Shown here: positions 1 to 6,376 of the stretch, one piece after another | Layout: every line of letters begins with the position of its first letter | Position numbering within the stretch: position 1 is the first letter of the stretch | NCBI GenBank assembly: GCA_036265915.1 | Contig: DATAOC010000089.1 | Span: forward strand, 1-14,789 | Reading direction: 5' to 3' | Length of the DNA: 14,789 bases | Origin: AR12 sp036265915 | GTDB lineage: Bacteria > Methylomirabilota > Methylomirabilia > Rokubacteriales > CSP1-6 | Translations under genes and position numbers: made by a program | Notes under the pieces: generated by a model | The model's input: the letters and a program-made list of their open reading frames with translations, nothing else | The model's database searches: none | What the model was told of the DNA's origin: nothing

Positions 1-123
1 ACATGCTTGCTGTCCGCGTGTGGCCCGCTCGAGCCAGGTGTCCTTCCCACCGAGGAGGAGCGGTGCGCCATCCAGCGCGGAATTTTCCTCGGAGGGATCT
101 GCCACACCAGCGGCGGCCAGTAG
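1..123 (+). CDS. C-terminal part of a small lipoprotein (start outside window)
   Basis: Frame 1 is open from the window edge to a TAG at 121-123 and gives 40 residues. They begin TCLLSACGPLEPG, which reads as the end of a lipoprotein signal peptide with lipobox L-S-A-C. The mature part would be about 34 residues and is rich in E, G and P. It carries two further cysteines (in ERCAIQRG and GGICH), eleven residues apart, which could form a disulfide after export. Third codon positions are mostly G or C, as in the real genes here. The protein would be lipid-anchored to the outer or inner membrane. The function is unknown. The N-terminus lies before position 1, so neither the start nor the promoter can be seen. 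A chance open frame of this length is possible, but the lipobox at the expected place argues against it. Confidence 0.5.
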   Translation, partial: TCLLSACGPLEPGVLPTEEERCAIQRGIFLGGICHTSGGQ

Positions 124-477
124 CTCGCATATCTGAGTCACCGGCGTCTCGAACTTCTGCAGGCGACGTGACTCCGTCGCGGAATCGCGATGCACCGAGG
201 CGAGCGTCACACGACGCCGGCGTTCCCGGCGACGCACGTGAGGCGCGCCATCACACCGAGACGTAGCTGGCCCGAGCATCCCGACGCTGCATTCGGTTTC
301 AGGGAGCGGACGATCATTACTTCCACAGAGGCGAAACGGCGGGCCAGGACAGTTCCATGATCGCGCGACTTTCTGGTGTTGCGGAGGTCGGACAAAGCAC
401 TTAAAGTGCCGGCCATGCGGCTCGCAATCCTGACCGCTTCGGCCCTCAAGCCACGCAGTCTGCGAAAGGAGCGGGCG
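124..477. other. Gene-poor stretch between two lipoprotein genes
   Basis: No open frame here looks like a protein. The frames present are arginine- and proline-rich and lack any recognisable motif. A 13-bp odd palindrome (GCACTT-A-AAGTGC) lies at 397-409, about 70 nt before the next gene's start, and could be an operator. A poor -35/-10 pair (TTGCGG at 379-384, TTAAAG at 401-406, 16-nt spacer) overlaps it. Neither is strong enough to call a promoter. Confidence 0.3.
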
Positions 478-846
478 ATGCGAAACCACGGCTGGCTGGT
501 GGTCGTCCTCGTTTCGACCCTCGTCGGATGCGCGTCCGGACAGAGCGGCTCCACATCCGCCCCGGTGGACGTGACCGGATCGTGGGCGGGCACGTTCACG
601 TGGCCCTACGGAGTCTCCCCGATAACGCTGAATCTCAAGCAGGCGGGCACCGACGTCACCGGGGAAATCGAGACGACCGGCACGCTCGGCGAGCTTCGGC
701 AGGGCAACGGACCGGTTCGCGGGACCGTGTCCGGAGACGCCGTCTCACTGGTATTCGCGGGCGGCACGGCGGATCTGCAGATACGCGGTACGCGGATGAG
801 CGGCTTTTCGAGCTCTGGCAGCAACTGGAATCTCCAGCGCCGATGA
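478..846 (+). CDS. Small secreted lipoprotein, predicted beta-rich
   Basis: A 122-aa protein of unknown function. The ATG at 478 is chosen because AAAGGAG at 465-471 sits 6 nt upstream. The next in-frame ATG upstream (415) would add a charged stretch before the signal peptide. The N-terminus is a classic lipoprotein signal: short n-region (MRNHG), hydrophobic core (WLVVVLVSTL) and lipobox L-V-G-C with the lipidated cysteine at residue 18. A short Ser/Thr-rich linker follows. Next comes a domain opening with G-S-W-A-G-T-F-T-W and carrying alternating hydrophobic/polar strands (ITLNLKQAGTDVTGEIET, GPVRGTVSGDAVSLVFAGG). That pattern is typical of small beta-barrel or lipocalin-like envelope lipoproteins. 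Inference: anchored in the envelope, possibly binding a small ligand. It stands alone on this strand, with an inverted repeat of 6-bp arms at 871-888 downstream that might act as a weak terminator. Confidence 0.8.
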   Translation: MRNHGWLVVVLVSTLVGCASGQSGSTSAPVDVTGSWAGTFTWPYGVSPITLNLKQAGTDVTGEIETTGTLGELRQGNGPVRGTVSGDAVSLVFAGGTADLQIRGTRMSGFSSSGSNWNLQRR

Positions 847-905
847 ACGTCGCGTCCTCATCGCGGCACGGAACGAAGACGATCGTTCGCTGATCGAATG
901 CGCGC

Positions 906-941
906 AGCCGTCCGGGACTCGAACCGTGGGCCCCCGATCGG
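906..941 (-). pseudogene. tRNA 3'-half remnant, copy of the tRNA-Lys end
   Basis: Positions 906-925 match 1423-1442 of the intact tRNA-Lys exactly (20 nt, same orientation). They cover the acceptor 3' strand, the T-loop TTCGAGT and part of the T-stem. Weaker similarity with single-base indels continues through the variable loop into the 3' side of the anticodon stem (to about 941). Beyond that no cloverleaf can be folded. The T-stem itself is broken (CACGG against CCCGG) and no matching 5' acceptor strand (CAGCCGT) is present. It could be an attachment-site scar left by an element that integrated in tRNA-Lys, or a decayed tandem tRNA copy. Confidence 0.5.
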
Positions 942-987
942 CAACTTGTGATGAGTACTCGCGGCGCTGCGCGCTGACCAAGTAATC

Positions 988-1023
988 GAATGATTGCGCG
1001 CCGAACGTTCGCACCGATCATTC
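988..1023. repeat. Imperfect hairpin
   Basis: Arms GAATGAT (988-994) and ATCATTC (1017-1023) pair over 7 bp. TGCG (995-998) and CGCA (1010-1013) extend the stem by 4 bp past a 3-nt bulge (1014-1016). The loop region includes the 10-bp palindrome CGAACGTTCG (1002-1011). There is no T-run on either side, so it is a poor intrinsic terminator. Its role is unknown. Confidence 0.4.
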
Positions 1024-1119
1024 TGACGGATGAGGCGAACTCACCCTGGTTGCGGCGCGCTAATGCCTCGCCGCGAGCGTGAGAGCACCGGCCAGCATGT
1101 CGCAGAATCGGAGTCGCGG

Positions 1120-1320
1120 CTATGCGGCCCGCGCGCGTCGGTCGCCGCGATCGCCGTACCCGGACCTCGTCGACTTCGCGGCCTTCCGGCGCCGATCTGC
1201 CTTGAGCGACCGGCCCTTCGCATCCATTTCCTTGAAACGACCGCGTGCGCTGCGCTTCGCGTAGAACGTCCCGGCGCGATTCTTTACCGTTGTCCGCCGT
1301 CCCGAACCGCGTTTCGCCAT
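1120..1320 (-). CDS. Small, highly basic conserved protein of unknown function
   Basis: A 66-aa protein beginning MAKRGSGRRTTVKNRAGTF. The ATG (1318-1320) has a strong ribosome site, GGAGGA at 1325-1330, 4 nt away. About a third of the residues are Lys or Arg, and there is no signal peptide or membrane segment. The layout is an N-terminal basic stretch (RRTTVKNRAGTFYAKR), a central G-R-F-K-E-M-D-x-K-G-R-S-L-x-A-D-R-R segment and a C-terminal S-G-Y-G-D-x-G-D. From memory this matches a small uncharacterised family found in many soil and plant-associated bacteria. The charge suggests nucleic-acid binding, but that is inference. It reads convergently toward the lipoprotein gene and lies 102 nt downstream of tRNA-Lys on the same strand. 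Confidence 0.75.
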   Translation of the reverse strand: MAKRGSGRRTTVKNRAGTFYAKRSARGRFKEMDAKGRSLKADRRRKAAKSTRSGYGDRGDRRARAA

Positions 1321-1421
1321 TGCGTCCTCCGCGGTTCCGACGTTGCAGTCGCGATGCCACCACGCTTGGTGACCGGCGCGATATCGGCGCTCGTGGCTTC
1401 CCGCGTGAGTGTTCAGAGAGT

Positions 1422-1493
1422 GAGCCGTCCGGGACTCGAACCCGGGACCCCCTGATTAAAAGTCAGGTGCTCTTCCATCTGAGCTAACGGCTC
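1422..1493 (-). tRNA. tRNA-Lys (anticodon TTT)
   Basis: A full 72-nt cloverleaf reads on the minus strand. It has a 7-bp acceptor (GAGCCGT/ACGGCTC), D-stem GCTC/GAGC, anticodon stem CCTGA/TCAGG with loop CTTTTAA (anticodon TTT), a 5-nt variable loop, and T-stem CCGGG/CCCGG with loop TTCGAGT. All stems pair perfectly. The 3' CCA is not encoded and would be added after transcription. A -10-like GGTAAT (rc of 1501-1506) lies 7 nt upstream of the mature 5' end, but no -35 is visible. Its 3' end is duplicated about 500 bp away at 906-925. Confidence 0.97.
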
Positions 1494-1530
1494 GCGCGCG
1501 ATTACCGAGGTGAGATCGTAACACCGCGCG

Positions 1531-1543
1531 GCCGGGGGCCGGC
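1531..1543 (-). terminator. Short GC hairpin after the small secreted protein gene
   Basis: GCCGG (1531-1535) and CCGGC (1539-1543) form a 5-bp stem with a 3-nt loop, 2 nt past the stop codon of the gene ending at 1546. No T-tract follows, so it is at best a weak terminator ahead of tRNA-Lys. Confidence 0.25.
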
Positions 1544-1545
1544 GC

Positions 1546-1911
1546 CTACCGCTTGTAGCCGACGGCGCCGCCGTTGATGAGCACCCAGCCGTAGTTGCCG
1601 GGCGTCGTCTCCTGCAGGACCCAGCGGGCCGGATAGTAGTAGCCCGCGGTCGTCTCTCGGACCCAGAAACCGGGCTCGAAGAGGTCCACACCCTCGCTGG
1701 TGCGGATGGTCTTCGGCCCGACCCACAGCCACCGGATCAGCTGGCCGTACGGGGTGGTGATCCCGGCCCACGGCATGGTCGGATGCGGATTGTTGACGGT
1801 GTCCGCGGGATTGGTCGGGTTGCCGGGGATCCCGGGGGTGGTCTGTGCGATGGCCACCGCGGGTCCCAGGACGGCGGTCGCGAGCGCGACGAGAATGAGT
1901 CGACCGATCAC
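1546..1911 (-). CDS. Small exported protein with tandem W-V-x-E-T-T repeat, unknown function
   Basis: A 121-aa protein starting at GTG 1909-1911. A longer reading from GTG 1924-1926 (126 aa) is possible. I prefer the shorter start because a -10-like TATGCT (rc of 1918-1923) ends 6 nt before it and no ribosome site is seen for either. Residues 1-22 are a signal peptide (MIGRLILVALATAVLG, cleavage after A-I-A), so the product is exported. After a Pro/Asn/Thr-rich linker comes an aromatic-rich region with two near-repeats: WVRETTAGYY at about residues 83-92 and WVLQETTPGNY at about 97-107. They suggest a small beta-hairpin repeat. It lies 27 nt after the purA stop and before tRNA-Lys. No family is recognised and its neighbours give no functional link. 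Confidence 0.7.
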   Translation of the reverse strand: MIGRLILVALATAVLGPAVAIAQTTPGIPGNPTNPADTVNNPHPTMPWAGITTPYGQLIRWLWVGPKTIRTSEGVDLFEPGFWVRETTAGYYYPARWVLQETTPGNYGWVLINGGAVGYKR

Positions 1912-1917
1912 GGCCGT

Positions 1918-1923
1918 AGCATA
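1918..1923 (-). promoter_or_regulatory. -10-like hexamer before the exported protein gene
   Basis: TATGCT on the minus strand ends 6 nt before the GTG at 1911, placing a likely transcript start at or next to the start codon. It lies between purA and the exported protein gene. No -35 is recognisable. Confidence 0.35.
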
Positions 1924-1938
1924 CACCCGCGCCGGCGG

Positions 1939-3264
1939 CTACATGATGCTGGAGCGCACCGATGGGTACCAGCGGAGCAGCGGCGAGTTCTCGCAGAGGA
2001 TCGTCTCCGCGCGCTGGGCGCCGGTGGAGATGAGACAGAACGGAACGCCGATGAGCTCCTCGAGCCGCTCCAGATAGCGCCGGGCCTTGGCGGGCAGGTC
2101 GACCTCGTTCTTGGCGCCGACGGTCGAGCTCATCCAGCCGGAGATCTCCTCGTAGACCGGCTCGATCTTCTCCATGGCCGTCTGCTCCTCGGGGAAGTCC
2201 GTGATGATGTCGCCGCGGTACCGATACCCGGTGCACACCTTCACCGTCTCGCACTGGTCGAGCACGTCGAGCTTCGTCAGGGCCACCGTGTCGAAGCCGT
2301 TGATGCGCACCGCATAGCGGAGGACGACGCCGTCGAACCAGCCGCAGCGCCGCGGCCGTCCGGTGGTGGCGCCGTACTCGTTGCCGCGCGCCCGGATGGT
2401 CTCGGCCAGCTTGCCGGTCATCTCCGTCGGGAACGGACCGCCGCCCACGCGCGTGGAGTATGCCTTGGCCACGCCGAGGACGCCGTGGATCTTGGTCGGC
2501 GGCACGCCGGTCCCGGTGGCCGCGCCGCCGGCCGTCGTGGACGACGACGTGATGTACGGGTACGTGCCGTGGTCGATGTCGAGCATCGTGGCCTGCGCGC
2601 CCTCGAAGAGCACGGAGTAGCCGCTGTCGATCCAGCGATGGAGAAGCAGGGCGGTGTCGGTGATGTACGGCGCCAGCCAGCCCGCGTAGCGCAGGTACTG
2701 GTTCAGGATCTCGTCGACGGTGAACGTCTGGGCGTCGTAGATCTCGCGCAGCAGGCGGTTCTTCTGCGCCAGGTTGAACTCGAGCTTCTCGCGGAACAGC
2801 CGCTCGTCGAGGAGATCCGCCATGCGGATGCCGACGCGCGCCGCCTTGTCGACGTACGCGGGCCCCACGCCCTTGCCGGTGGTGCCGATCCGCCGCGCGC
2901 CCAGCTTGGCTTCGGAGGCGCGGTCCAGCGCCGGATGGTAGGGCATGATGAGGTGCGCGTTCTTCGAGATGTACAGGTTGCCGTCCAGGGTCACGCCGCG
3001 CTGGACGAGCGACTCCATCTCTTCGATCAGCGAGCCGGGGTCGATGACGACGCCGCAGCCGATCACACAGCGGCAGCCGTTGTGCAGGATGCCCGACGGG
3101 ATGGTGTGCAGCACGTACTTCTCACGGCCCACCACCACCGTGTGCCCGGCGTTGTTGCCGCCCTGGAAGCGCACGACGACGTTGACGTGCGGGGTGATGA
3201 CGTCCACCACCTTGCCCTTGCCCTCGTCACCCCACTGCGCGCCGATCACCACGATGTTAGGCAT
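1939..3264 (-). CDS. purA: Adenylosuccinate synthetase
   Basis: Joins IMP and aspartate with GTP to make adenylosuccinate, the first committed step from IMP to AMP, in the cytoplasm. At 441 aa it is a little longer than the usual 425-430. The N-terminus carries the GTP/IMP-binding loop GDEGKGK (residues 12-18, catalytic Asp13) and GGNNAGHT (35-42, catalytic His41). Further family segments follow: GTTGKGVGPAY, FEGAQATMLDIDHGTYPYITSS and TTGRPRRCGWFD. The ATG (3262-3264) has a GGGAGG ribosome site. The gene overlaps the end of hisZ by 8 nt, so the two are probably co-transcribed and coupled. A hisZ-purA pair is well known in beta- and gammaproteobacteria. No damage is seen in the reading frame. 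Confidence 0.97.
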   Translation of the reverse strand: MPNIVVIGAQWGDEGKGKVVDVITPHVNVVVRFQGGNNAGHTVVVGREKYVLHTIPSGILHNGCRCVIGCGVVIDPGSLIEEMESLVQRGVTLDGNLYISKNAHLIMPYHPALDRASEAKLGARRIGTTGKGVGPAYVDKAARVGIRMADLLDERLFREKLEFNLAQKNRLLREIYDAQTFTVDEILNQYLRYAGWLAPYITDTALLLHRWIDSGYSVLFEGAQATMLDIDHGTYPYITSSSTTAGGAATGTGVPPTKIHGVLGVAKAYSTRVGGGPFPTEMTGKLAETIRARGNEYGATTGRPRRCGWFDGVVLRYAVRINGFDTVALTKLDVLDQCETVKVCTGYRYRGDIITDFPEEQTAMEKIEPVYEEISGWMSSTVGAKNEVDLPAKARRYLERLEELIGVPFCLISTGAQRAETILCENSPLLRWYPSVRSSIM

Positions 3265-4570
3265 CGCGTCTCCCTCCCAGCTCGCCGAAGTACTTCACCG
3301 GATCCGCCAGCACGTCGGCGGCCGGGATCTTCCGCTCCCCGCCCTGCTTGAGATCGAGCACGAGCAGCTCGCCCGGCTCGGTGCGCGGACTGCCCGCCAC
3401 CACCACCGACCGTACCCGCTGCGCGCGCGCATAGTCGACCGACTCCTCGAGCCCGCGGCTGATGATGTCGCGCGCCACCGAGGCGCCGAGATCTCGCAGT
3501 CGGCGCGCCAGCGACAGCGCCGTCGTCTTGTCTTGCGTGAAGTCGATGATGAAGAAGTCCGGACCGGGCAGCTCGACGGTCACCTGCTGCGTGTCCATGA
3601 TGGCCAGCGCCCGCGCCACGTCGAACGCAAAGCCGACCGCCGGACAGTCGTAGCCGAACCGCGCCAGCATGTGATCGTAGCGGCCGCCACCGGCGATCGA
3701 GGCGCCGAAGCCGGAGATGTAGGCCTCGAAGTAGAGTCCCGAGTAGTAGTCGAAGCCGCGGACCTCCCCGAGATCGAGCAGCACCGAATCGGCGAGGCCG
3801 TAGATCTTCAGCAGCCGGTACACCTCGGCCAGATTGGCGAGCGCCCGCGTCGCGCGCTCCGTGCGCGCAAAGCGCGCGGCACGCTCGAGGACGATCTCGC
3901 GGCCGAAGAGCGTGGGCAGCGCCAGCACCGCCTCCGCGACCGCCGCCGGCGGCGCGAGCTCCTCCACGATGCGCCCCAGCGTGGAGGCGTCCTTGCGCGC
4001 GAGGGCGGCGCGGATGTCGCGACCGCGCGCCGGATCGCCGGTCACTTCCTCCAGCAGGCCGCGGAAGAAGTCGGGATGCCCGAGGTCGATCTGGAATCGG
4101 TCCAGACCGAGTGCGCGCAGGCCTTCGATGGCCATGGCGATGATCTCGACCTCGGCCTCCGGCTTCTCGAGGCCGATGAGCTCGACGCCGGCCTGGTAGA
4201 ACTCGCGGTAGTGCGACACGCGCGGCTCGTCGTAGCGGAAGACGTTGGTGACGTACGCCAGGCGCACGGGCTTGGGCTCGTCGCGCAGGCGCGTGGCCAC
4301 CACCCGCGCGATCTGCGGCGTGATGTCGGCGCGCAGCGCCAGCATGCGGCCGGTCTCGCGATCGACGAACTTGAACATCGACTCCTGCACGGCCACGTCG
4401 GTGCCCACCTCGAGCACGTCGGAGAACTCGAAGGTCGGCGTCACCACCTCGCGGTAGCCCCAGCGCCGGAACACATCGAAGAGCCGGCTCTCGACGTGAC
4501 GCTTGCGCGCGGCCTCGTCCGGCAGATAGATGCGCGCGCCCTTCGGCAGCTGCGCATGCACCGGCTTCAC
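3257..4570 (-). CDS. hisZ: ATP phosphoribosyltransferase regulatory subunit (HisRS-like)
   Basis: A 437-aa HisRS paralogue. HisZ partners the short form of HisG, forming the complex that starts histidine synthesis and is inhibited by histidine. The protein opens PKGARIYLPDEAARKR. It keeps the HisRS-like fold: TPTFEFSDVLEVGTD (44-58), a motif 2 region VFRYDEPRVSHYREFYQAG (110-128), RGFDYYSGLYFE (271-282) and GGGRYDHM (294-301). The class II motif 3 arginine context is altered: GFAFDVAR replaces the usual G-x-x-x-E-R, as expected for a non-synthetase. A C-terminal region (about 335-425) still resembles the HisRS anticodon-binding domain, so true histidyl-tRNA synthetase is the main alternative. 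The GTG start (4568-4570) overlaps the upstream TGA as GTGA, implying coupled translation. purA follows with an 8-nt overlap. hisG is not in this window. Confidence 0.82.
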   Translation of the reverse strand: MKPVHAQLPKGARIYLPDEAARKRHVESRLFDVFRRWGYREVVTPTFEFSDVLEVGTDVAVQESMFKFVDRETGRMLALRADITPQIARVVATRLRDEPKPVRLAYVTNVFRYDEPRVSHYREFYQAGVELIGLEKPEAEVEIIAMAIEGLRALGLDRFQIDLGHPDFFRGLLEEVTGDPARGRDIRAALARKDASTLGRIVEELAPPAAVAEAVLALPTLFGREIVLERAARFARTERATRALANLAEVYRLLKIYGLADSVLLDLGEVRGFDYYSGLYFEAYISGFGASIAGGGRYDHMLARFGYDCPAVGFAFDVARALAIMDTQQVTVELPGPDFFIIDFTQDKTTALSLARRLRDLGASVARDIISRGLEESVDYARAQRVRSVVVAGSPRTEPGELLVLDLKQGGERKIPAADVLADPVKYFGELGGRRDA

Positions 4571-5199
4571 GCGCGCCCCTCGGCGAGCCCGTCCAGGTGG
4601 GCGAGCGTGTTCATGCGGTGCACGGTGGCCCAGTCGTCCGTGTACTCGATCTCGCTGATGCCGGCGGGCGAGGCGTCGACCGACCACAGTCGCTCGGGTC
4701 CGAGCCCGAGCGCACCGAGCACGATGAGTCGCGTCACGATCGCGTGCGAGACGAGGATGACCGTCTGGCCGCGGTGCCGGGCCACGAGGCCGTCGAGCGC
4801 AGCGCGAACGCGCCGCGCGACGTCCGCCAGCGCCTCACCGTCGGGCGGCGTCGCCAGATGCGGTGTGCTCGCCCACACGGCCGCCTCGGCGACGTGACGC
4901 TCGGCAAGCTCGGTGCGGCTCAGCCCTTCCCAGCGTCCGAAGCCCATCTCGCGAAAGCCGGGCTCCACCATGGGCTCCACGCGATGCGGCTTCGCGATGA
5001 TCTCGGCGCAGGTGCGCGCGCGCTCGAGTGGGCTCGTGTAGACCGCGGCGGCGCCCACGCCCGCCAGCGCGTGCGAGACGGCCTCGGCCTGCAGACGACC
5101 GAACGCGGTCAGCGGAACGTCGCGCGAGCCGGCGAAGCGGCGCGCCTGCGACCATTCCGTGGCGCCATGTCGTACGGCGAAGAGCCTCAGCGCTGTCAC
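4567..5199 (-). CDS. Histidine phosphatase family protein (phosphoglycerate-mutase-like)
   Basis: A 210-aa cytosolic enzyme of the branch-2-like histidine phosphatase/GpmB-CobC group, which hydrolyses or moves phosphate through a phospho-histidine. The catalytic set is visible: R10-H11-G12 (nucleophile His11), Arg60 in SPLERA, Glu84 in FREMGFGRWEG and His152 in SHAIVTR. The substrate cannot be told from sequence; sugar phosphates, alpha-ribazole phosphate and nucleotides are all handled by relatives. The GTG start (5197-5199) has no ribosome site. A TAGAAT hexamer 9 nt upstream suggests a near-leaderless transcript beginning here. Its TGA overlaps the hisZ GTG, so it leads a three-gene unit with hisZ and purA. 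That might hint at a role in histidine or purine metabolism, but there is no direct evidence. It is not a classic cofactor-dependent GpmA by length (about 230-250). Confidence 0.85.
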   Translation of the reverse strand: MTALRLFAVRHGATEWSQARRFAGSRDVPLTAFGRLQAEAVSHALAGVGAAAVYTSPLERARTCAEIIAKPHRVEPMVEPGFREMGFGRWEGLSRTELAERHVAEAAVWASTPHLATPPDGEALADVARRVRAALDGLVARHRGQTVILVSHAIVTRLIVLGALGLGPERLWSVDASPAGISEIEYTDDWATVHRMNTLAHLDGLAEGRA

Positions 5200-5208
5200 A
5201 ACCGGACC

Positions 5209-5214
5209 ATTCTA
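5209..5214 (-). promoter_or_regulatory. -10-like hexamer before the phosphatase-hisZ-purA unit
   Basis: TAGAAT on the minus strand ends 9 nt before the GTG at 5199 and lies in the 30-nt gap after the aminotransferase gene. It matches five of six positions of TATAAT. No -35 and no ribosome site are seen, which fits a leaderless or nearly leaderless mRNA. Confidence 0.45.
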
Positions 5215-5229
5215 GCGCAGGAGGCAACG

Positions 5230-6372
5230 TCAGGAGCGGTCGGCAAACACCTTTTGCGCCGCGCGGACGCTGGCGCCGAAGTCGACCGGCTGGCCCAGAT
5301 CCGCGAGCACCTGCTCGAGCGCGGCCAGCGCCACGATGGTGTCGAGCTCGGCCGCGTAGCCCATGTGCCCGAGCCGGAACACCTTACCCTTCATCTCGCC
5401 CTGGCCGCCGGCGATGGTGATGTTGTGGGCCGTGGAGAACGCGGCCACGATCTGCTCGGCGTCGACTCCCGCCGGCGCGCTCACCGCGGTGAGCGAGGGC
5501 GTCGGCGTCGCACGCGCGAACAGCTGCAGGCCGAGCGCCTCCACACCGGCTCGCGTCGCACGCGCCAGACGATCGTGCCGCCTGAACACGTTGGCCAGGC
5601 CCTCGCTCTCGATCATCCGGATGACCTCTCGCAGGCCGACGACGATGGAGACGGCCGGCGTGAAGTGCGCCTCGTTCTTCATCACGGTCTTCCGTTCGGC
5701 CGCGAAGTCGAAGTAGTACTTCGGCAGCTTCGAGGCGCGGTTCTTCGCCCACGCCTTGTCGCTGAGCGCGACGAGCCCCAGGCCCGGCGGCAGCATCAGC
5801 CCCTTCTGCGAGCCGGACAGCACCACATCGACGCCCCAGGCGTCCATCTGCAGATCGGCGATGCCGAGACTGGAGACGGCGTCGACGATGAGGATGGCCT
5901 CACTGCTCCGGGTGACGGCCGCGAAGCCACGGACGTCGTGCAGCACGCCGGTCGACGACTCGCTGTGCTGCGTGAGGACGGCCTTCGCCTGCGGATGCGC
6001 GCGCAGCGCCTCCGCGAGACGCTCGGCCGCGACGGTCTCCCCGAATGGCGCCGTGAGATCGACGTGCCGCACGCCCCACGCGTCGCAGATCTCCGCGAAG
6101 CGGTCCGCGAACTTGCCGGCACGGATGAGCAGCACCTCGTCGCCCGCCGAGAGCGTGTTCGCGATCGCGGCTTCCATCACACCCGTCCCCGAGCACGCAA
6201 ACGGCAGCACGTCCTGCGTGGTCTGGAAGAGCCGCTTGAGGCCGGCGCGCACCTCCACGAAGAGCGCCTCGTACTCGGGCGTGCGGTGATGGAGCATCGG
6301 CTGCGCCATCGCCAGCAACACGTGGCTCGGAACGGGCGTCGGTCCCGGCGCCATCAGCTGGTACTTCTTCAT
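5230..6372 (-). CDS. Class V aminotransferase, alanine-glyoxylate/serine-pyruvate type
   Basis: A 380-aa PLP enzyme of the small subgroup that moves amino groups between alanine or serine and glyoxylate or pyruvate. The start MKKYQLMAPGPTPVP is typical of the family. The ATG at 6370-6372 has a perfect AGGAGGT site (6382-6388). The longer upstream reading is arginine-rich and unlikely. Key features are the early MLHHRTPEYEALF segment, SGTGVMEAAIAN (61-72, phosphate/PLP contacts), Asp164 in LIVDAVSSLG (PLP ring nitrogen) and Lys190 in SGSQKGLMLPPGLG (Schiff base). The C-terminal part ends in the usual GGQGEMKGKVFRLGHMGY. It follows the SagB-like gene by 4 nt, with its ribosome site inside that gene's end, so they are one transcript. 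The physiological substrate could be phosphoserine, purine-derived glyoxylate or photorespiration-like glycine/serine interconversion. Confidence 0.93.
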   Translation of the reverse strand: MKKYQLMAPGPTPVPSHVLLAMAQPMLHHRTPEYEALFVEVRAGLKRLFQTTQDVLPFACSGTGVMEAAIANTLSAGDEVLLIRAGKFADRFAEICDAWGVRHVDLTAPFGETVAAERLAEALRAHPQAKAVLTQHSESSTGVLHDVRGFAAVTRSSEAILIVDAVSSLGIADLQMDAWGVDVVLSGSQKGLMLPPGLGLVALSDKAWAKNRASKLPKYYFDFAAERKTVMKNEAHFTPAVSIVVGLREVIRMIESEGLANVFRRHDRLARATRAGVEALGLQLFARATPTPSLTAVSAPAGVDAEQIVAAFSTAHNITIAGGQGEMKGKVFRLGHMGYAAELDTIVALAALEQVLADLGQPVDFGASVRAAQKVFADRS

Positions 6373-6376
6373 CGGC

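Larger units (their letters stand above)
847..1119. other. Intergenic stretch with tRNA remnant and hairpins
   Basis: No convincing protein-coding gene is present. The stretch contains a 6-bp-arm inverted repeat at 871-888, a degenerate copy of a tRNA 3' half from about 906 and a larger imperfect hairpin at 988-1023. These sit between the plus-strand lipoprotein gene and the minus-strand small basic protein, a convergent arrangement. Confidence 0.4.

Noticed and set aside
207..599. 130-aa minus-strand open frame
   Set aside because: No recognisable motif, no ribosome site, and overlaps the better supported lipoprotein start.
656..1363. 235-aa minus-strand open frame
   Set aside because: Overlaps the small basic protein, the tRNA remnant and the lipoprotein gene in another frame; arginine-rich, no motif or ribosome site.
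1030..1487. Plus-strand open frames across the tRNA-Lys gene
   Set aside because: They read through a perfect tRNA; the protein composition is unlike real genes here.
1783..3351. Long plus-strand open frame opposite purA
   Set aside because: Arginine- and histidine-rich antisense frame with no motifs; a by-product of high GC third positions in purA.
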